Assembly: GCA_034044135.1 (NCBI GenBank)
Contig: CP139021.1
Coordinates: 5,533,635-5,597,634, forward strand
DNA from: Flammeovirgaceae bacterium SG7u.111
GTDB taxonomy: Bacteria; Bacteroidota; Bacteroidia; Cytophagales; Flammeovirgaceae
Reading direction: 5' to 3'
Length of the DNA: 64,000 nucleotides
This document shows positions 45,574 to 55,278 of this stretch, one piece after another (the stretch's first letter is position 1; each line of letters opens with the position of its first letter). The notes under the pieces are model-generated. The model had not been told where the DNA came from. It searched no databases and saw nothing but the letters and a program-made list of their open reading frames with translations. The position numbers and the translations under genes are program-made.

Positions 45574-47571
45574 TCAGTTTTGAAGCAAGTCAAGTGCTTC
45601 CTCCACCGAATGGACGGGCAACTGGCAAGCCTTGTTTTCACAGACATAAATGGTGGTTTTACCGTCTACTGCGGTTCTATTTTTGAGTAAAGGCAAGTTG
45701 CTATCCTCAGTCGTTGCCAAAATTATTTTGTTAGGAAAAAAGCGTTCCGAAATGGCTTGGGCAAAAACATGGCACTCTTCTCCAACTATTGCTATTTCGG
45801 CAGGTGCGCTTAGTTTGAGGCATGCCAAAGCAGCCCAGTTGCTCATATAGCGCAGTTCCGAACCAAGTATTTTACCCACCTGCAACAGCATTTGCTCCGA
45901 TAGTTGGGTGTAATCGACATCATCGAAAATCAGCCCAAGCCAGTGGAGGTTCGTCGCCATAATGGAGTTGGAAGCGGGAATTACATTGTCCATTATTTCC
46001 TTTTTCCTTGCTATGAGCTTCTCCGATTTCGCATCGGTGAAAAAGAAAAGCTTCTCTTCCTCATCGTAAAAATTAGCTAAAGTATAATCCGTTAAGTCCT
46101 TGGCAAGCTTCAAATATTTCTCTTCAAAACTAATTTGGTAATATGCTAGAAAACCTTGGATAATAGCAGCATAATCTTCCAAAAAACCATCGATGGTTGC
46201 TTTTCCATTTTTATAATTGTGGAACACCTTTGCCCCGTCCAGCAGCTTTTCTTCAATGAAGGCAGCATTTTTAGTCGCTAACTGGAGGCAAAGCTCACTT
46301 TTCGTTGCCAAATACGCATCGGCAAGTCCTTTGAGTATCAGCCCGTTCCACGAAGCCAGCGTTTTATCATCAAGCCCAGGTCTTATCCGTTTTTCCCTTT
46401 CGGGCAACAATTTTTCCTTCCAAACTTCCAGCTTCGCCAAAAGCTCTTCATCGGGTTTTTCATGCAAAGCCAAAATGTTGCTCCCTTCCCAATTTCCTTT
46501 CTTTTCCAAGCCATACGTGCCTATAAACCGTGCCGCTTCAGCTCCCAACAGTTTCTCTATTTCATCCTGATCCCAGACATAAAACTTACCTTCCACACCC
46601 TCACTATCCGCATCCAGTGCCGAATAAAAAGCTCCTTCGGGGCTGAGCATCTCTCGCTCTAGCCATGCCACCGTTTCGTAGATCACCCCTTCAAAAAACG
46701 GGTCGCCAGTAATGCTAAATGCTTCGGCATAAACCGAAAGAAATTGGGCATTGTCGTACAGCATTTTTTCAAAATGTGGGGCAAACCAAAAAGCATCTAC
46801 CGAGTAGCGGGCAAAGCCTCCGCCAAGCTGGTCGTAAATTCCCCCCATTGCCATTTCATCGAGGGTAAAAAGTGTATGTTGCAATGCTTTTTCATCTCCC
46901 GTAAGGGCATAATAACGCAATAGAAAGCTATAAATAGAAGGCATGGGGAACTTAGGAGCGCCTTCCATTCCCCCGTTGGCAGCATCAAATTTTTCAGTAA
47001 AACCATCGAAACTATCCATTAGCATTTCCAGATCAATCCCCTCCAAACCTTCTCCTTGGGTGTATTTTTCGAGATCGCTTTTGTTCAGGTGAGCTTTGAA
47101 CTTTTGGGCAGATTCTTCAAGTTCAGGTCGGTGTTCGGAAAAAGCCTTCGCTATCTGCTGGAGCAAGTTTGCCCACTGCTGCGGTTGGAAATACGTCCCG
47201 CCGTAAAATGGCTCTCGACTTGGCGTAAGCATCACATTGAGCGGCCAACCGCCTTGTAAGCCCATTGCATGCACCGCATCCATATAAATTTGGTCAATGT
47301 CGGGGCGCTCTTCCCTATCCACTTTTATACACACAAAATGCTCGTTCATAATCGTCGCAATCTGCTCATTTTCAAAAGACTCTCGCTCCATCACATGGCA
47401 CCAGTGGCAAGCCGAATAGCCTATGCTCAAAATAATCGGTTTATCTTCCGACTTTGCCTTTTCCAAAGCAGCTTCGCCCCACGGATACCACTCCACGGGA
47501 TTGTAAGCATGTTGAAGTAAATAAGGGCTACTACTTTCTACCAGTTGGTTGGGCTTTTGACTTTGATCCAT
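45574..47571 (-). CDS. YyaL-type thioredoxin-fold / six-hairpin glycosidase-like protein (DUF255)
   Basis: The 665-residue protein starts with the DUF255 thioredoxin-like domain (PF03190): [19 protein letters not shown] (about 24-37) and [15 protein letters not shown] with C55-C58. It also contains the hallmark [20 protein letters not shown] and [22 protein letters not shown]. Residues about 190-560 form the helical six-hairpin (alpha/alpha) domain seen in homologues of human SPATA20 ([16 protein letters not shown]). Such proteins are conserved from bacteria to animals, and no enzymatic activity is established. No partner gene is apparent. Confidence 0.92.
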   Translation of the reverse strand: MDQSQKPNQLVESSSPYLLQHAYNPVEWYPWGEAALEKAKSEDKPIILSIGYSACHWCHVMERESFENEQIATIMNEHFVCIKVDREERPDIDQIYMDAVHAMGLQGGWPLNVMLTPSREPFYGGTYFQPQQWANLLQQIAKAFSEHRPELEESAQKFKAHLNKSDLEKYTQGEGLEGIDLEMLMDSFDGFTEKFDAANGGMEGAPKFPMPSIYSFLLRYYALTGDEKALQHTLFTLDEMAMGGIYDQLGGGFARYSVDAFWFAPHFEKMLYDNAQFLSVYAEAFSITGDPFFEGVIYETVAWLEREMLSPEGAFYSALDADSEGVEGKFYVWDQDEIEKLLGAEAARFIGTYGLEKKGNWEGSNILALHEKPDEELLAKLEVWKEKLLPEREKRIRPGLDDKTLASWNGLILKGLADAYLATKSELCLQLATKNAAFIEEKLLDGAKVFHNYKNGKATIDGFLEDYAAIIQGFLAYYQISFEEKYLKLAKDLTDYTLANFYDEEEKLFFFTDAKSEKLIARKKEIMDNVIPASNSIMATNLHWLGLIFDDVDYTQLSEQMLLQVGKILGSELRYMSNWAALACLKLSAPAEIAIVGEECHVFAQAISERFFPNKIILATTEDSNLPLLKNRTAVDGKTTIYVCENKACQLPVHSVEEALDLLQN

Positions 47572-47649
47572 ATCTCGCTTTCTGTTGTATATAATTAGGT
47601 TAAAAGAGAAACCTAACAGCGAAGATATGGTTTTGGGAAAAGAAAAAAG

Positions 47650-47729
47650 GGTTACGGGTTACAAGTTGCGGGCGCGAGGTAGAAGTTATTTACAAAAACC
47701 TGCAACCCGAAACATGAAACCTGTAACTG
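47650..47729. repeat. imperfect inverted repeat built of GTTTC-like units
   Basis: About 47650-47672 (GTTACGGGTTACAAGTTGCG) and 47698-47729 (CCTGCAACCCGAAACATG, then AAACCTGTAAC) are imperfect reverse complements. The units resemble GGTTTCAGGTTTCAAG-type intergenic repeats I recall from Bacteroidota genomes. The element lies between the DUF255 gene start and the radical SAM stop. Confidence 0.5.
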
Positions 47730-47785
47730 CAAGTGGACAACCGAGCACATTTACGAATTTCACATTCCACCCTACAGCAATCTCA

Positions 47786-49096
47786 TCAAACCAATTCAAA
47801 CAAATCGTCTTTTATCCTTTCCATTCTTTCTGCTTCCACTTTCGCCTGTTTCATGTGCCCGAAGTTGGTGGCAAAATAGATCAGAGGGTTATACATATTT
47901 CCTGTCGATCTTTTTAGCACCGAACTGAAACTATAAAATTTCTTCCTTGCGTTTATCTTGCCCATCTGCAACTCATAAGGGCTCATTCCTTTAGGTTTAA
48001 ATACTACTGTGTTATGATCATAATACTTCCAATTGGTAGTAGTCAGTCTTCCTTCTTTTTTCAGGTCATCGTAAACTTTCGTTCCTGGGTACGGGGTAAG
48101 CACATTCAAAGAAACTGTACTGACTTTATTTTTGATCAAAAACTCAATGGTTTCATCAAAAACCTTCGGTGTATCATTATCAAAACCAAACACCATAGAA
48201 GCATGAATGAGAATACCCATTTTTTTGATTTTCAACAAAGCTGCTTCCAAATCCTCTATGTCTTTTATCGCTTTTCTCATAGACTTTAGCTGCTCTACAG
48301 AAACACTCTCCAAGCCAAAAAACAAGGCTTGGCAACCGCTATCCGCAGCTAATTGCATCAGCTCATCGTCTTTTACTAAAAGTGAAACAGAAGCTTGCCC
48401 CACCCAATGGATATTCAGTGGCTTAATAGCCCTAAAAAGCTCCTTGGCATACTTCGGATGGCCAATAATATTATCATCCAAAAACATGAAATTTTTCGCC
48501 CCAGATTCCTTTATATCCCTCACCACATTCTCTATGGACATATGTCTGATTTTCTTGCCAAAAAGGTTGGTCACGCAGCAAAAATCACATTTGTAGGGAC
48601 AACCCCTAGTGGTCATTATTGGGATGAGTTTGAAGAAACCTTTCTTCATTATCTTGCTATAATTCTTGGGCACATACCTGTCCAAATCTGGAATAGGGTC
48701 GTGGTATCTCTTTTTCAATTCACCCTTCTCTGCATCTTCCACCAACTGTTCCCAAACACCTTCTGCCTCACCAACTACCACACTATCTGCATGTTCAAGT
48801 GCCTCTTCGGGCAAAATGGTAGGATGCACCCCTCCAACTACTACCGTTTTTCCTCTTTTTTTAAACTCTTCACAAACTTCATAAGCACGAGGAGCATTAG
48901 CCGTCATAAAACTTATTCCCACCAAGTCACAAGGCTGGTCGAAGTCAATTGCTTCAGCTTCTTCTTCCAACACTATTACCTCATGTTGCTTGGGAGTAAG
49001 CCCTTCCAAAATATACAAAGCAAGTTGAGGCATCATCAGCCCCTTGTTAGTTCTTTTTTCGCCATCAACGGCAGGAGAAATTAGCAAAATTTTCAT
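47786..49096 (-). CDS. B12-binding-domain radical SAM protein
   Basis: The 436-residue protein has an N-terminal cobalamin-binding-like domain (about 1-130: KILLISPAVDGEKRT, DLVGISFMTANAPRAYEV, VVVGGVHPTILPEEAL), then a radical SAM core with the [4Fe-4S] motif TRGCPYKCDFC near residue 167 (Cys x3 Cys x2 Cys). The second part has LFFGLESVSVEQLKSM and SLNVLTPYPGTKVYD, typical of the BchE/HpnP-like class. Substrates of this class range from lipids to cofactors, and no neighbour narrows it. I chose ATG 49096 (MKILLISP), because an upstream start at 49129 adds only unconserved residues (MMRTFYLTQLF). Confidence 0.9.
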   Translation of the reverse strand: MKILLISPAVDGEKRTNKGLMMPQLALYILEGLTPKQHEVIVLEEEAEAIDFDQPCDLVGISFMTANAPRAYEVCEEFKKRGKTVVVGGVHPTILPEEALEHADSVVVGEAEGVWEQLVEDAEKGELKKRYHDPIPDLDRYVPKNYSKIMKKGFFKLIPIMTTRGCPYKCDFCCVTNLFGKKIRHMSIENVVRDIKESGAKNFMFLDDNIIGHPKYAKELFRAIKPLNIHWVGQASVSLLVKDDELMQLAADSGCQALFFGLESVSVEQLKSMRKAIKDIEDLEAALLKIKKMGILIHASMVFGFDNDTPKVFDETIEFLIKNKVSTVSLNVLTPYPGTKVYDDLKKEGRLTTTNWKYYDHNTVVFKPKGMSPYELQMGKINARKKFYSFSSVLKRSTGNMYNPLIYFATNFGHMKQAKVEAERMERIKDDLFELV

Positions 49097-49539
49097 AAAA
49101 AGTTGAGTTAGATAAAAAGTACGCATCATACATCAACTAGCATAAAAACAGCAATTGCATGATGTTTTAATCAAAAAAGTCAGATTAGATCAGTTATAAG
49201 TATTTTGTTATTTCAACTGTAATCTATTTCTATGGTGGTGTAAGTTAGTGGGAGTTATAATGAATAGCAATAAAAAATGTCCATAATAAATCATGCTTAT
49301 AAGAAGGCATAAAACAACTATTAACAGCACAAAACAACGAAACATTGCACCTGAAATTTGAAAAAAGCATTTTACGGACAATGAAATAAGACATCTGTCA
49401 CCAAGCAGTGATAATATATGTTAGCAAGAAGAGCATTTTAAAGAATAGCGAAAATATATTGATCAACAAAGCAAAATCAAACACTATATTTGAGTGATAA
49501 ACCACTGCCTACACGTTATCTATGTAAACAAGATTTTTT
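49097..49539. other. intergenic region upstream of the tandem paralogue array
   Basis: This gap of 443 bases separates the radical SAM gene (leftward) from copy 1 of the array (rightward). A promoter-like pair is listed separately. An alternate open frame from 49490 runs into the array's shared block in another frame and is not considered real. Confidence 0.45.
49459..49492 (+). promoter_or_regulatory. possible promoter for the tandem paralogue array
   Basis: TTG (49459-49461) and TATATTTG (49485-49492) resemble a -33/-7 pair; the spacing of 23 is at the wide end. The leader to the ATG at 49560 would be about 60 bases. No similarly good box precedes copies 2 and 3, which follow their upstream copy by only 30 bases, so all three may share this promoter. 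Confidence 0.4.
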
Positions 49540-49922
49540 CAACCAGCAAGAAACAATAAATGGCTCAACACACATCTGCCAGGGTCGGCAACCAGTCCGA
49601 CGAGAAAGTGAGAAGTTTGGTGAAAGCTTTCCTCAAACAAAGGAAGACAGCCGCGACCAAACACGAAATAGTGACGGAAACGGGGCTTTCGGTTTACGAC
49701 GTGGAAGATGCCCTGGAAGACTTCATAGGCACTTACCAGTGCGTGCTAAAAGCCGATGCAGACCACAACCTCTCCTACAAGTTCGACTTCTCGGATGTGG
49801 TGGGCAAAAAGGACTTTTGGAAAGAGGCTCAAAAGCTTGGAAAAAAGCTCGCCAAGTGGGCGTTTATGGGCTTTATCACCTTTATGCTCTTTTACAATGT
49901 GTTGGTTTATTTTCCTTATTTG
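49540..49922 (+). repeat. 383-bp shared block, copy A
   Basis: This block covers 20 bases of leader and the first 121 codons of the first array gene. It is nearly identical to 51421-51803 and 53302-53684, with only scattered substitutions and no indels seen. The three blocks are the same length. Sequence similarity falls sharply just beyond each. Confidence 0.85.
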
Positions 49923-51410
49923 ATAAGCATCGCACCGAAATTACTGCTTTTGCTGTTTTTTCTGGGCTTATTTTCAATGATTGCTTTTTACTTTTATGCT
50001 AAAAGTGAAAAAGAAGGTGGAAATAAAAATAGCCAAATAACCTTAGGCAGTCGTTTTCAAAAAGTTTACCGTTTCTTCGTTGGAAGGAGGATGTATTTCT
50101 ATTTAAGAGATAAAATCAATGTAAATGTATTCCAAACTATTTTCAGCTTTGCTTTTGGGGAAAACAAGCAAGAAAATGAAGTATTGGAAATGGAAAAAAG
50201 GGTATTGACGTATGTCAAAAACAATAATAATATACTTACGCTACCAGAACTAATAATGCTGACAGGATGGGATACCGATAAAGCTGACAAAGAAATCACC
50301 AAATTCATGTATCATTACGAAGGTAATGTTACAGTGAATGAAGATGGGGTTTTAATCTATCATTTTCCTCACTTAGAGTTGGAAGCAACCACATCTCAAG
50401 CAGAAATTTCCAACTTACTGATTTGGAATGATTTGACCCCACGGAAGGATTGGAACAACAATTACATCTATGAAAATGGCTTTATAACTGTACTGAATGC
50501 CTTTATATTATCAGCATCTGCAGCATTTATCATATCACCAGACAACGGAGAGTTCAATTTTTTATCTAAAAATATAAACATCCATTTTTTACCCTTGATT
50601 TTCTCCATTACCTTTTTCGCCATTTTCATTTATGGGAAGTGGAAATTCAAGAAAAATATGCTTGACAAGCTACAACGGAACAGGTATTATCTGTATCTCA
50701 AAAAAGTTTTTTCAAATCCTCTAGAAGTTGCCTTCAAAGAAAACTGCTCCTTTCAAGACAAAGCCTTCAACGAGCTAGATGCAACATTTGAGCATACTCC
50801 AGAAGGCAATGTTTATGCATCATTTCATGGAATTACAAATGAATTGGAAACAGTTGGCAATTTGGAGAAAGTTAAATCTTTAGCCCAATTTGATTTCAAG
50901 ACGCAAGTAGCCGAGAGCCCATTTACAAATATGGGTAAGTGGATTTTGAAAAAAACTAATTCAAATGGAATGACTTATATTCTGAAGGAAAGAGTCGATT
51001 TGTTTTCTCACATACGCTTAGTACTCTTTTTTGCAATCTTCTTAGCCTTTGTCACGCTTACCATCTATGTGGAAGGCTCCTGGGTAGTAGCAAGTACATT
51101 CCTACTTTACTCAGGTTTTCTTTTTCTCAAACAGGCTTCACAGTTTATTAATTCTACTATAGTTGATGTAAAAGAAACTACCCTCCGCACTAAAAGCAAA
51201 CCGTTTCCTTTTGCTTGGAATCAAACATTTGAATTAGCTCTTGTAGAAAATTTATATTGCCGAAAGAAAGCTCAGCAACATTTCCAATTAGCGGCAAACG
51301 TACATGGGCAAAAATTCACCAAAGTAATTGCTAAAGGAGAAAGTAATGAAACCCTACTCTGGGAAATAGCCACAGAAATAATGGAGTGGAAAGAAGAGCA
51401 TCAGGAATAG
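49560..51410 (+). CDS. membrane protein with two winged-helix segments, tandem copy 1
   Basis: The 616-residue protein has a winged-helix-like start (about 14-78, AATKHEIVTETGLSVYDVED followed by a wing LKADADHNLSYKF), then a helix pair (99-120, 124-148). A second winged-helix segment lies at about 207-275 (LTLPELIMLTGWDTDKADKE, DGVLIYHF). Further membrane helices lie near 307-330, 338-361 and 483-525, and the conserved end is EIATEIMEWKEEHQE. I recall similar dual winged-helix membrane proteins as conserved hypotheticals in many bacteria, with no function assigned. The first 121 residues differ from copies 2 and 3 at three positions each. A promoter-like pair precedes this copy, and the next copy begins 30 bases after its stop, suggesting an operon. 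Confidence 0.82.
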   Translation: MAQHTSARVGNQSDEKVRSLVKAFLKQRKTAATKHEIVTETGLSVYDVEDALEDFIGTYQCVLKADADHNLSYKFDFSDVVGKKDFWKEAQKLGKKLAKWAFMGFITFMLFYNVLVYFPYLISIAPKLLLLLFFLGLFSMIAFYFYAKSEKEGGNKNSQITLGSRFQKVYRFFVGRRMYFYLRDKINVNVFQTIFSFAFGENKQENEVLEMEKRVLTYVKNNNNILTLPELIMLTGWDTDKADKEITKFMYHYEGNVTVNEDGVLIYHFPHLELEATTSQAEISNLLIWNDLTPRKDWNNNYIYENGFITVLNAFILSASAAFIISPDNGEFNFLSKNINIHFLPLIFSITFFAIFIYGKWKFKKNMLDKLQRNRYYLYLKKVFSNPLEVAFKENCSFQDKAFNELDATFEHTPEGNVYASFHGITNELETVGNLEKVKSLAQFDFKTQVAESPFTNMGKWILKKTNSNGMTYILKERVDLFSHIRLVLFFAIFLAFVTLTIYVEGSWVVASTFLLYSGFLFLKQASQFINSTIVDVKETTLRTKSKPFPFAWNQTFELALVENLYCRKKAQQHFQLAANVHGQKFTKVIAKGESNETLLWEIATEIMEWKEEHQE

Positions 51411-51420
51411 TTTAATTAAC

Positions 51421-51803
51421 CAACCAGCAAGAAACAATAAATGGCTCAACACACATCTGCCAGGGTCGGCAACCAGTCCGACGAAAAAGTGAGAAGTTTG
51501 GTGAAAGCTTTCCTCAAACAAAGGAAGACAGCCGCGACCAAACACGAAATAGTGACGGAAACAGGGCTTTCGGTTTACGACGTGGAAGATGCCCTCGAAG
51601 ACTTCATTGGCACTTACCAATGCGTGCTAAAAGCCGATGCCGACCACAACCTCTCCTACAAGTTCGACTTTTCGGATGTGGTGGGGAAAAAGGACTTTTG
51701 GAAAGAGGCAAAAAAGCTTGGGAAAAAGCTCGCCAAGTGGGTGTTTATGGGCTTTATCACGTTTATGCTGTTTTACAATGCGTTGGTTTATTTTCCTTAT
51801 TTG
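51421..51803 (+). repeat. 383-bp shared block, copy B
   Basis: This is the second copy of the leader-plus-N-terminus block, starting 20 bases before the ATG at 51441. It begins just 11 bases past the stop of array copy 1. Similarity with block C continues about 20 bases further (GGTGGGAATAGG). Confidence 0.85.
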
Positions 51804-53291
51804 GTGGGAATAGGTCCTACCTTATACTGGTCATTTGTAAAGGGTATCGTACCTGTTATCCTAGCCTTGTTTATCTATGCTATTTTATACGATTACACTT
51901 CATTATTTGACAATATTAGCATCCTAGATAAGATCAAAAAGTTTTTTCTTGGAAAACGGGAATATATTTTCTCCTTCAATAAATTTAGACCGAACCTATT
52001 CAGAACAGTATTTGAGTTTGTTTTCGGAGAAAAAACCAACCAAGTTGATGACATATTAGCAGTAGAAAAAAGGGTATTGCAATACGTTCTTTCCAATAAC
52101 AAAAGGCTAACTGTCTCTGAACTTATTATGATTACAGGTTGGGATAGCCTTAAAGCAGACAAGGAAATCACCTTATTTATGCACCATTATCAGGGAAACA
52201 TTGAGGTCTCAGACAAGGGCGTACTCATTTATCATTTCCCGAATTTGAGTGCAGAAGACGCCTCCTTGCCATCAAATAAAACAGAGCAACTGTTTATTTG
52301 GAATAATTTGCTTGAGATAAAAGAATGGAATAAAAATTTCATGTTTGAAAACACAGTAATTATAGTTATAAACCTATTTATCTGCATTACTTCAGGTATA
52401 CTACTTACACTTCCAGAAGCCGAGGAATATCTCATTTTTTCAATTATCAATATTCATATTCTCCCTTTCATTTTCACGCTCTCTTTCTTTTTCGCCTCTA
52501 TCACAAATAAAATCAAATTCCAAAAAGAGAGGGCTCATAAAATAAAGAAAAACAGGTACTTCTTGTACTTGAAACAGATATTTTCTAACCCAGAAAAAGT
52601 AGCCTTTGAAGAAAAAAACCACCTCCAAGATACTGCCACAAACGATTTGGAAGCCATATACCACAACACACCTGATGGGGCTATACATCTGTCATTTCAG
52701 ACCATTATAGATGAACTAAGTACTGTGGATTCACTTGAAAAAATAAAGAAAAAGGCTTCTTTACCCCTCCTTTCTGAGAGCACAAATTCAAAGAGGGGAT
52801 ATGAAAAACTAGGTAAGAGAATTTATAAGAAGTCAAGCCCTGATGAACTAACATTTGTCTTTAAGAAAAGAGTTGAGATAGAAACTTATTTTCGAATCTT
52901 ATTCTTTTTGGTAATGACAACAGTTATTATATACGGTATAAGCACAACGTCGACACCTTTTTTTCTCTATTTTCCAATTTTAATATTTTTCCTACAAGGC
53001 TTCTTTAGAAATCTACAAACCTTTATTGCAGCAACCAAACTCACAATAAACAACAAGATTTGTACTATTAAATCTGGGCCAATCCCGTTCATAGGAACGA
53101 ATTGCACATGTTATTTATGGCAGCTAAACAGTGTGTTCTGTAAAATTGATCATGGAAAAACCCATCAATTGTTAGCTTCGACAGAACATAAAAGCTTTTA
53201 TCTGCCACTGATCAGAAGAGACGTTTCCAGAACCCTCCTCTGGGAAGTAGCAATCGAAATAATGGAGTGGAAAGAAGAGCATCAGGAGTAG
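51441..53291 (+). CDS. membrane protein with two winged-helix segments, tandem copy 2
   Basis: The 616-residue paralogue of copy 1 has the same layout. The first ~121 residues are almost unchanged (Q-to-K, A-to-V and V-to-A against copy 1). The middle has diverged but keeps the second winged helix (LTVSELIMITGWDSLKADKE, GVLIYHFP) and the segment KIKKNRYFLYLKQIFSNPE. The last residues again read EIMEWKEEHQE. Membrane helices occur near 100-150, 308-330, 340-362 and 485-525. The ATG lies 30 bases after the stop of copy 1 and its stop is 30 bases before copy 3, so the three are very likely co-transcribed. Function unknown. Confidence 0.82.
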   Translation: MAQHTSARVGNQSDEKVRSLVKAFLKQRKTAATKHEIVTETGLSVYDVEDALEDFIGTYQCVLKADADHNLSYKFDFSDVVGKKDFWKEAKKLGKKLAKWVFMGFITFMLFYNALVYFPYLVGIGPTLYWSFVKGIVPVILALFIYAILYDYTSLFDNISILDKIKKFFLGKREYIFSFNKFRPNLFRTVFEFVFGEKTNQVDDILAVEKRVLQYVLSNNKRLTVSELIMITGWDSLKADKEITLFMHHYQGNIEVSDKGVLIYHFPNLSAEDASLPSNKTEQLFIWNNLLEIKEWNKNFMFENTVIIVINLFICITSGILLTLPEAEEYLIFSIINIHILPFIFTLSFFFASITNKIKFQKERAHKIKKNRYFLYLKQIFSNPEKVAFEEKNHLQDTATNDLEAIYHNTPDGAIHLSFQTIIDELSTVDSLEKIKKKASLPLLSESTNSKRGYEKLGKRIYKKSSPDELTFVFKKRVEIETYFRILFFLVMTTVIIYGISTTSTPFFLYFPILIFFLQGFFRNLQTFIAATKLTINNKICTIKSGPIPFIGTNCTCYLWQLNSVFCKIDHGKTHQLLASTEHKSFYLPLIRRDVSRTLLWEVAIEIMEWKEEHQE

Positions 53292-53301
53292 TTTATTTAA
53301 T

Positions 53302-53684
53302 CAACCAGCAAGGAACAACAAATGGCTCAACACACATCTGCCAGGGTCGGCAACCAGTCCGACGAGAAAGTAAGAAGCTTGGTGAAAGCTTTCCTCAAAC
53401 AAAGGAAAACAGCCGCCACCAAACACGAAATAGTGACGGAAACGGGGCTTTCGGTTTACGACGTGGAAGATGCCCTGGAAGACTTCATTGGCACCTTCCA
53501 ATGTGTGCTAAAAGCCGACGCAGACCACAACCTCTCCTACAAGTTCGACTTTTCGGATGTGGTGGGGAAAAAGGACTTTTGGAAAGAGGCTCAAAAGCTT
53601 GGAAAAAAGCTCGCCAAGTGGGCATTTATGGGCTTTATCACCTTTATGCTGTTTTACAATGCGTTTGTTTATTTTCCTTATTTG
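53302..53684 (+). repeat. 383-bp shared block, copy C
   Basis: This is the third copy of the block, starting 20 bases before the ATG at 53322. It carries a few extra substitutions in the leader (AAGGAACAAC in place of AAGAAACAAT) but no length change. Confidence 0.85.
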
Positions 53685-55187
53685 GTGGGAATAGGACCTA
53701 CTCTTTTTTGGGTTTTGTCGGTAGTCCATCTTCCTATCTGGGTTCTACTTTTTATTTATGTGATTCTCGATGATAAAACCAATTTACTCAATAAGGGAAT
53801 TAAATTTAAGAAATCCGTTTTTCGGTTTTTTATGGGTAAGCGGAAATATGTTTATTCTATAGACAAATGGAATAAAAACATATTTCAAATAGTTTTTGAG
53901 TTTGTTTTCGGTGAAAAGGACTCTCAATCAGAAGTTGTTTTATCCGAAGAAAAGAAAGTATTAGAATACATAACCTTGAATGGAAATAGAATTACAGTTT
54001 CAGAGCTTGTAATGATTACAGGTTGGAATCTTCATAAAGCTGAACAAGAAATAACCCTTTTTATGTACCATTATGGAGGGAATGTGGAAGTAACTACAGA
54101 AGGAGTTCTTATTTATAACTTCCCTGACCTCCTGCCCGATTCTTCTGCCAAACCTGAAAAGGTGGAAAACCTTTATATCTGGAATAATTTACTACCAATA
54201 AAGGACTGGAATTCAAATTACATCTTTGTAAATGGTTTGATTGTTATAATCAATTCTTTTATCCTAATCACATCTACTTTTTTGATTTACTCTTCTGAAA
54301 GCGGTTCAATCCCATTTTTGCCTAATGAAGTAAATATACATTTGTTGCCTTTTTTATTCTCCTTATCCTTTTTTGCAGTATTTATTTATGGAAAAAGCAA
54401 GCATTTGAAGCGGAACGCTGACAAACTAGCCCAGAACCGCTTTTTTTTGTACCTAAAACAAGTATTTGCAAACCCTGAAAAAGTTGTGTTTGAAAAACAG
54501 AACCTTTTACAAGATTCTGTTACAACTATTTTCAATGCTACTTATGAAAACTCAGACGATGGGTCAATTCATATTTCATTCCAAAATATAATTGAAGAAT
54601 TAAATGCTATTGGTACTTTATCAAGAATCAAGAAGACGGCTGTTCTAGAAATAAACCGAGAGAAACATAAGCCAAAGGAAACATATGAGAAGTTAACTAA
54701 ACGTATTTTCAAACAGACAACTGCCGACAAATTAGTTTATGTATTTAGAAAAAAGGTTGATTTGTATGTTTATACGTACGTAATAGTATATTCTGTAATT
54801 GCCATCGCAAGTCTATATGCATTGGCATCATCCAATGTATCAACTGGCTTAAGAACACTATTCTTACTTCCTACTTTTGCTTATTGTAGTTATAGTGCCT
54901 TAAAACATTTTAGCTGCTTTACTAATTCAACAAGGCTAGAACTTACCAATAAATCTTGTACTGTAAAAAGTGGGCCAATACCCATTGGTCCAAATTCAAA
55001 ATGTTACTTAAATCAAATTGAGGGTGCTATAAGCAAGCCAGATATTGATTACCTACATCAACTTTTATTAAATACAGAAAACGAAAAGTTCTACATTCAG
55101 CTAGTTCGAAAAGAAGATTCTAGAAACCTAATGTGGGAAATAGCCACAGAAATAATGGAGTGGAAAGAAGAGCACCTAAATAACTAA
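53322..55187 (+). CDS. membrane protein with two winged-helix segments, tandem copy 3
   Basis: The 621-residue third paralogue has an N-terminus that differs from copy 1 by Y-to-F, V-to-A and L-to-F in the first 121 residues. Its middle is closer to copy 2 than to copy 1 by eye in places (the GIGPTL segment after the first helix; LKQVFANPEKVVFEKQNLLQD against LKQIFSNPEKVAFEEKNHLQD). The second winged helix (ITVSELVMITGWNLHKAEQE) is present. The end is MWEIATEIMEWKEEHLNN, so the shared 3' end breaks off after EEH. It is followed 91 bases later by a GT39-type gene on the same strand. No terminator was seen after it. Confidence 0.82.
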   Translation: MAQHTSARVGNQSDEKVRSLVKAFLKQRKTAATKHEIVTETGLSVYDVEDALEDFIGTFQCVLKADADHNLSYKFDFSDVVGKKDFWKEAQKLGKKLAKWAFMGFITFMLFYNAFVYFPYLVGIGPTLFWVLSVVHLPIWVLLFIYVILDDKTNLLNKGIKFKKSVFRFFMGKRKYVYSIDKWNKNIFQIVFEFVFGEKDSQSEVVLSEEKKVLEYITLNGNRITVSELVMITGWNLHKAEQEITLFMYHYGGNVEVTTEGVLIYNFPDLLPDSSAKPEKVENLYIWNNLLPIKDWNSNYIFVNGLIVIINSFILITSTFLIYSSESGSIPFLPNEVNIHLLPFLFSLSFFAVFIYGKSKHLKRNADKLAQNRFFLYLKQVFANPEKVVFEKQNLLQDSVTTIFNATYENSDDGSIHISFQNIIEELNAIGTLSRIKKTAVLEINREKHKPKETYEKLTKRIFKQTTADKLVYVFRKKVDLYVYTYVIVYSVIAIASLYALASSNVSTGLRTLFLLPTFAYCSYSALKHFSCFTNSTRLELTNKSCTVKSGPIPIGPNSKCYLNQIEGAISKPDIDYLHQLLLNTENEKFYIQLVRKEDSRNLMWEIATEIMEWKEEHLNN

Positions 55188-55278
55188 GCGCTGGCAACGC
55201 TCCTTAGCCGAATATCTCTTAATTTTGCAGCTGATTTTTATTAACAGGAAACTTCGAGCTACGCTAGAAATTAAAGAC

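Noticed and set aside
49490-50002. A 170-codon open frame in another frame across the first shared block (and a similar one at 53267-53773)
   Set aside because: It overlaps the better-supported main gene. Its translation is rich in Arg, Gly, Cys and Gln without any pattern, and its length is explained by the G/C-rich block.
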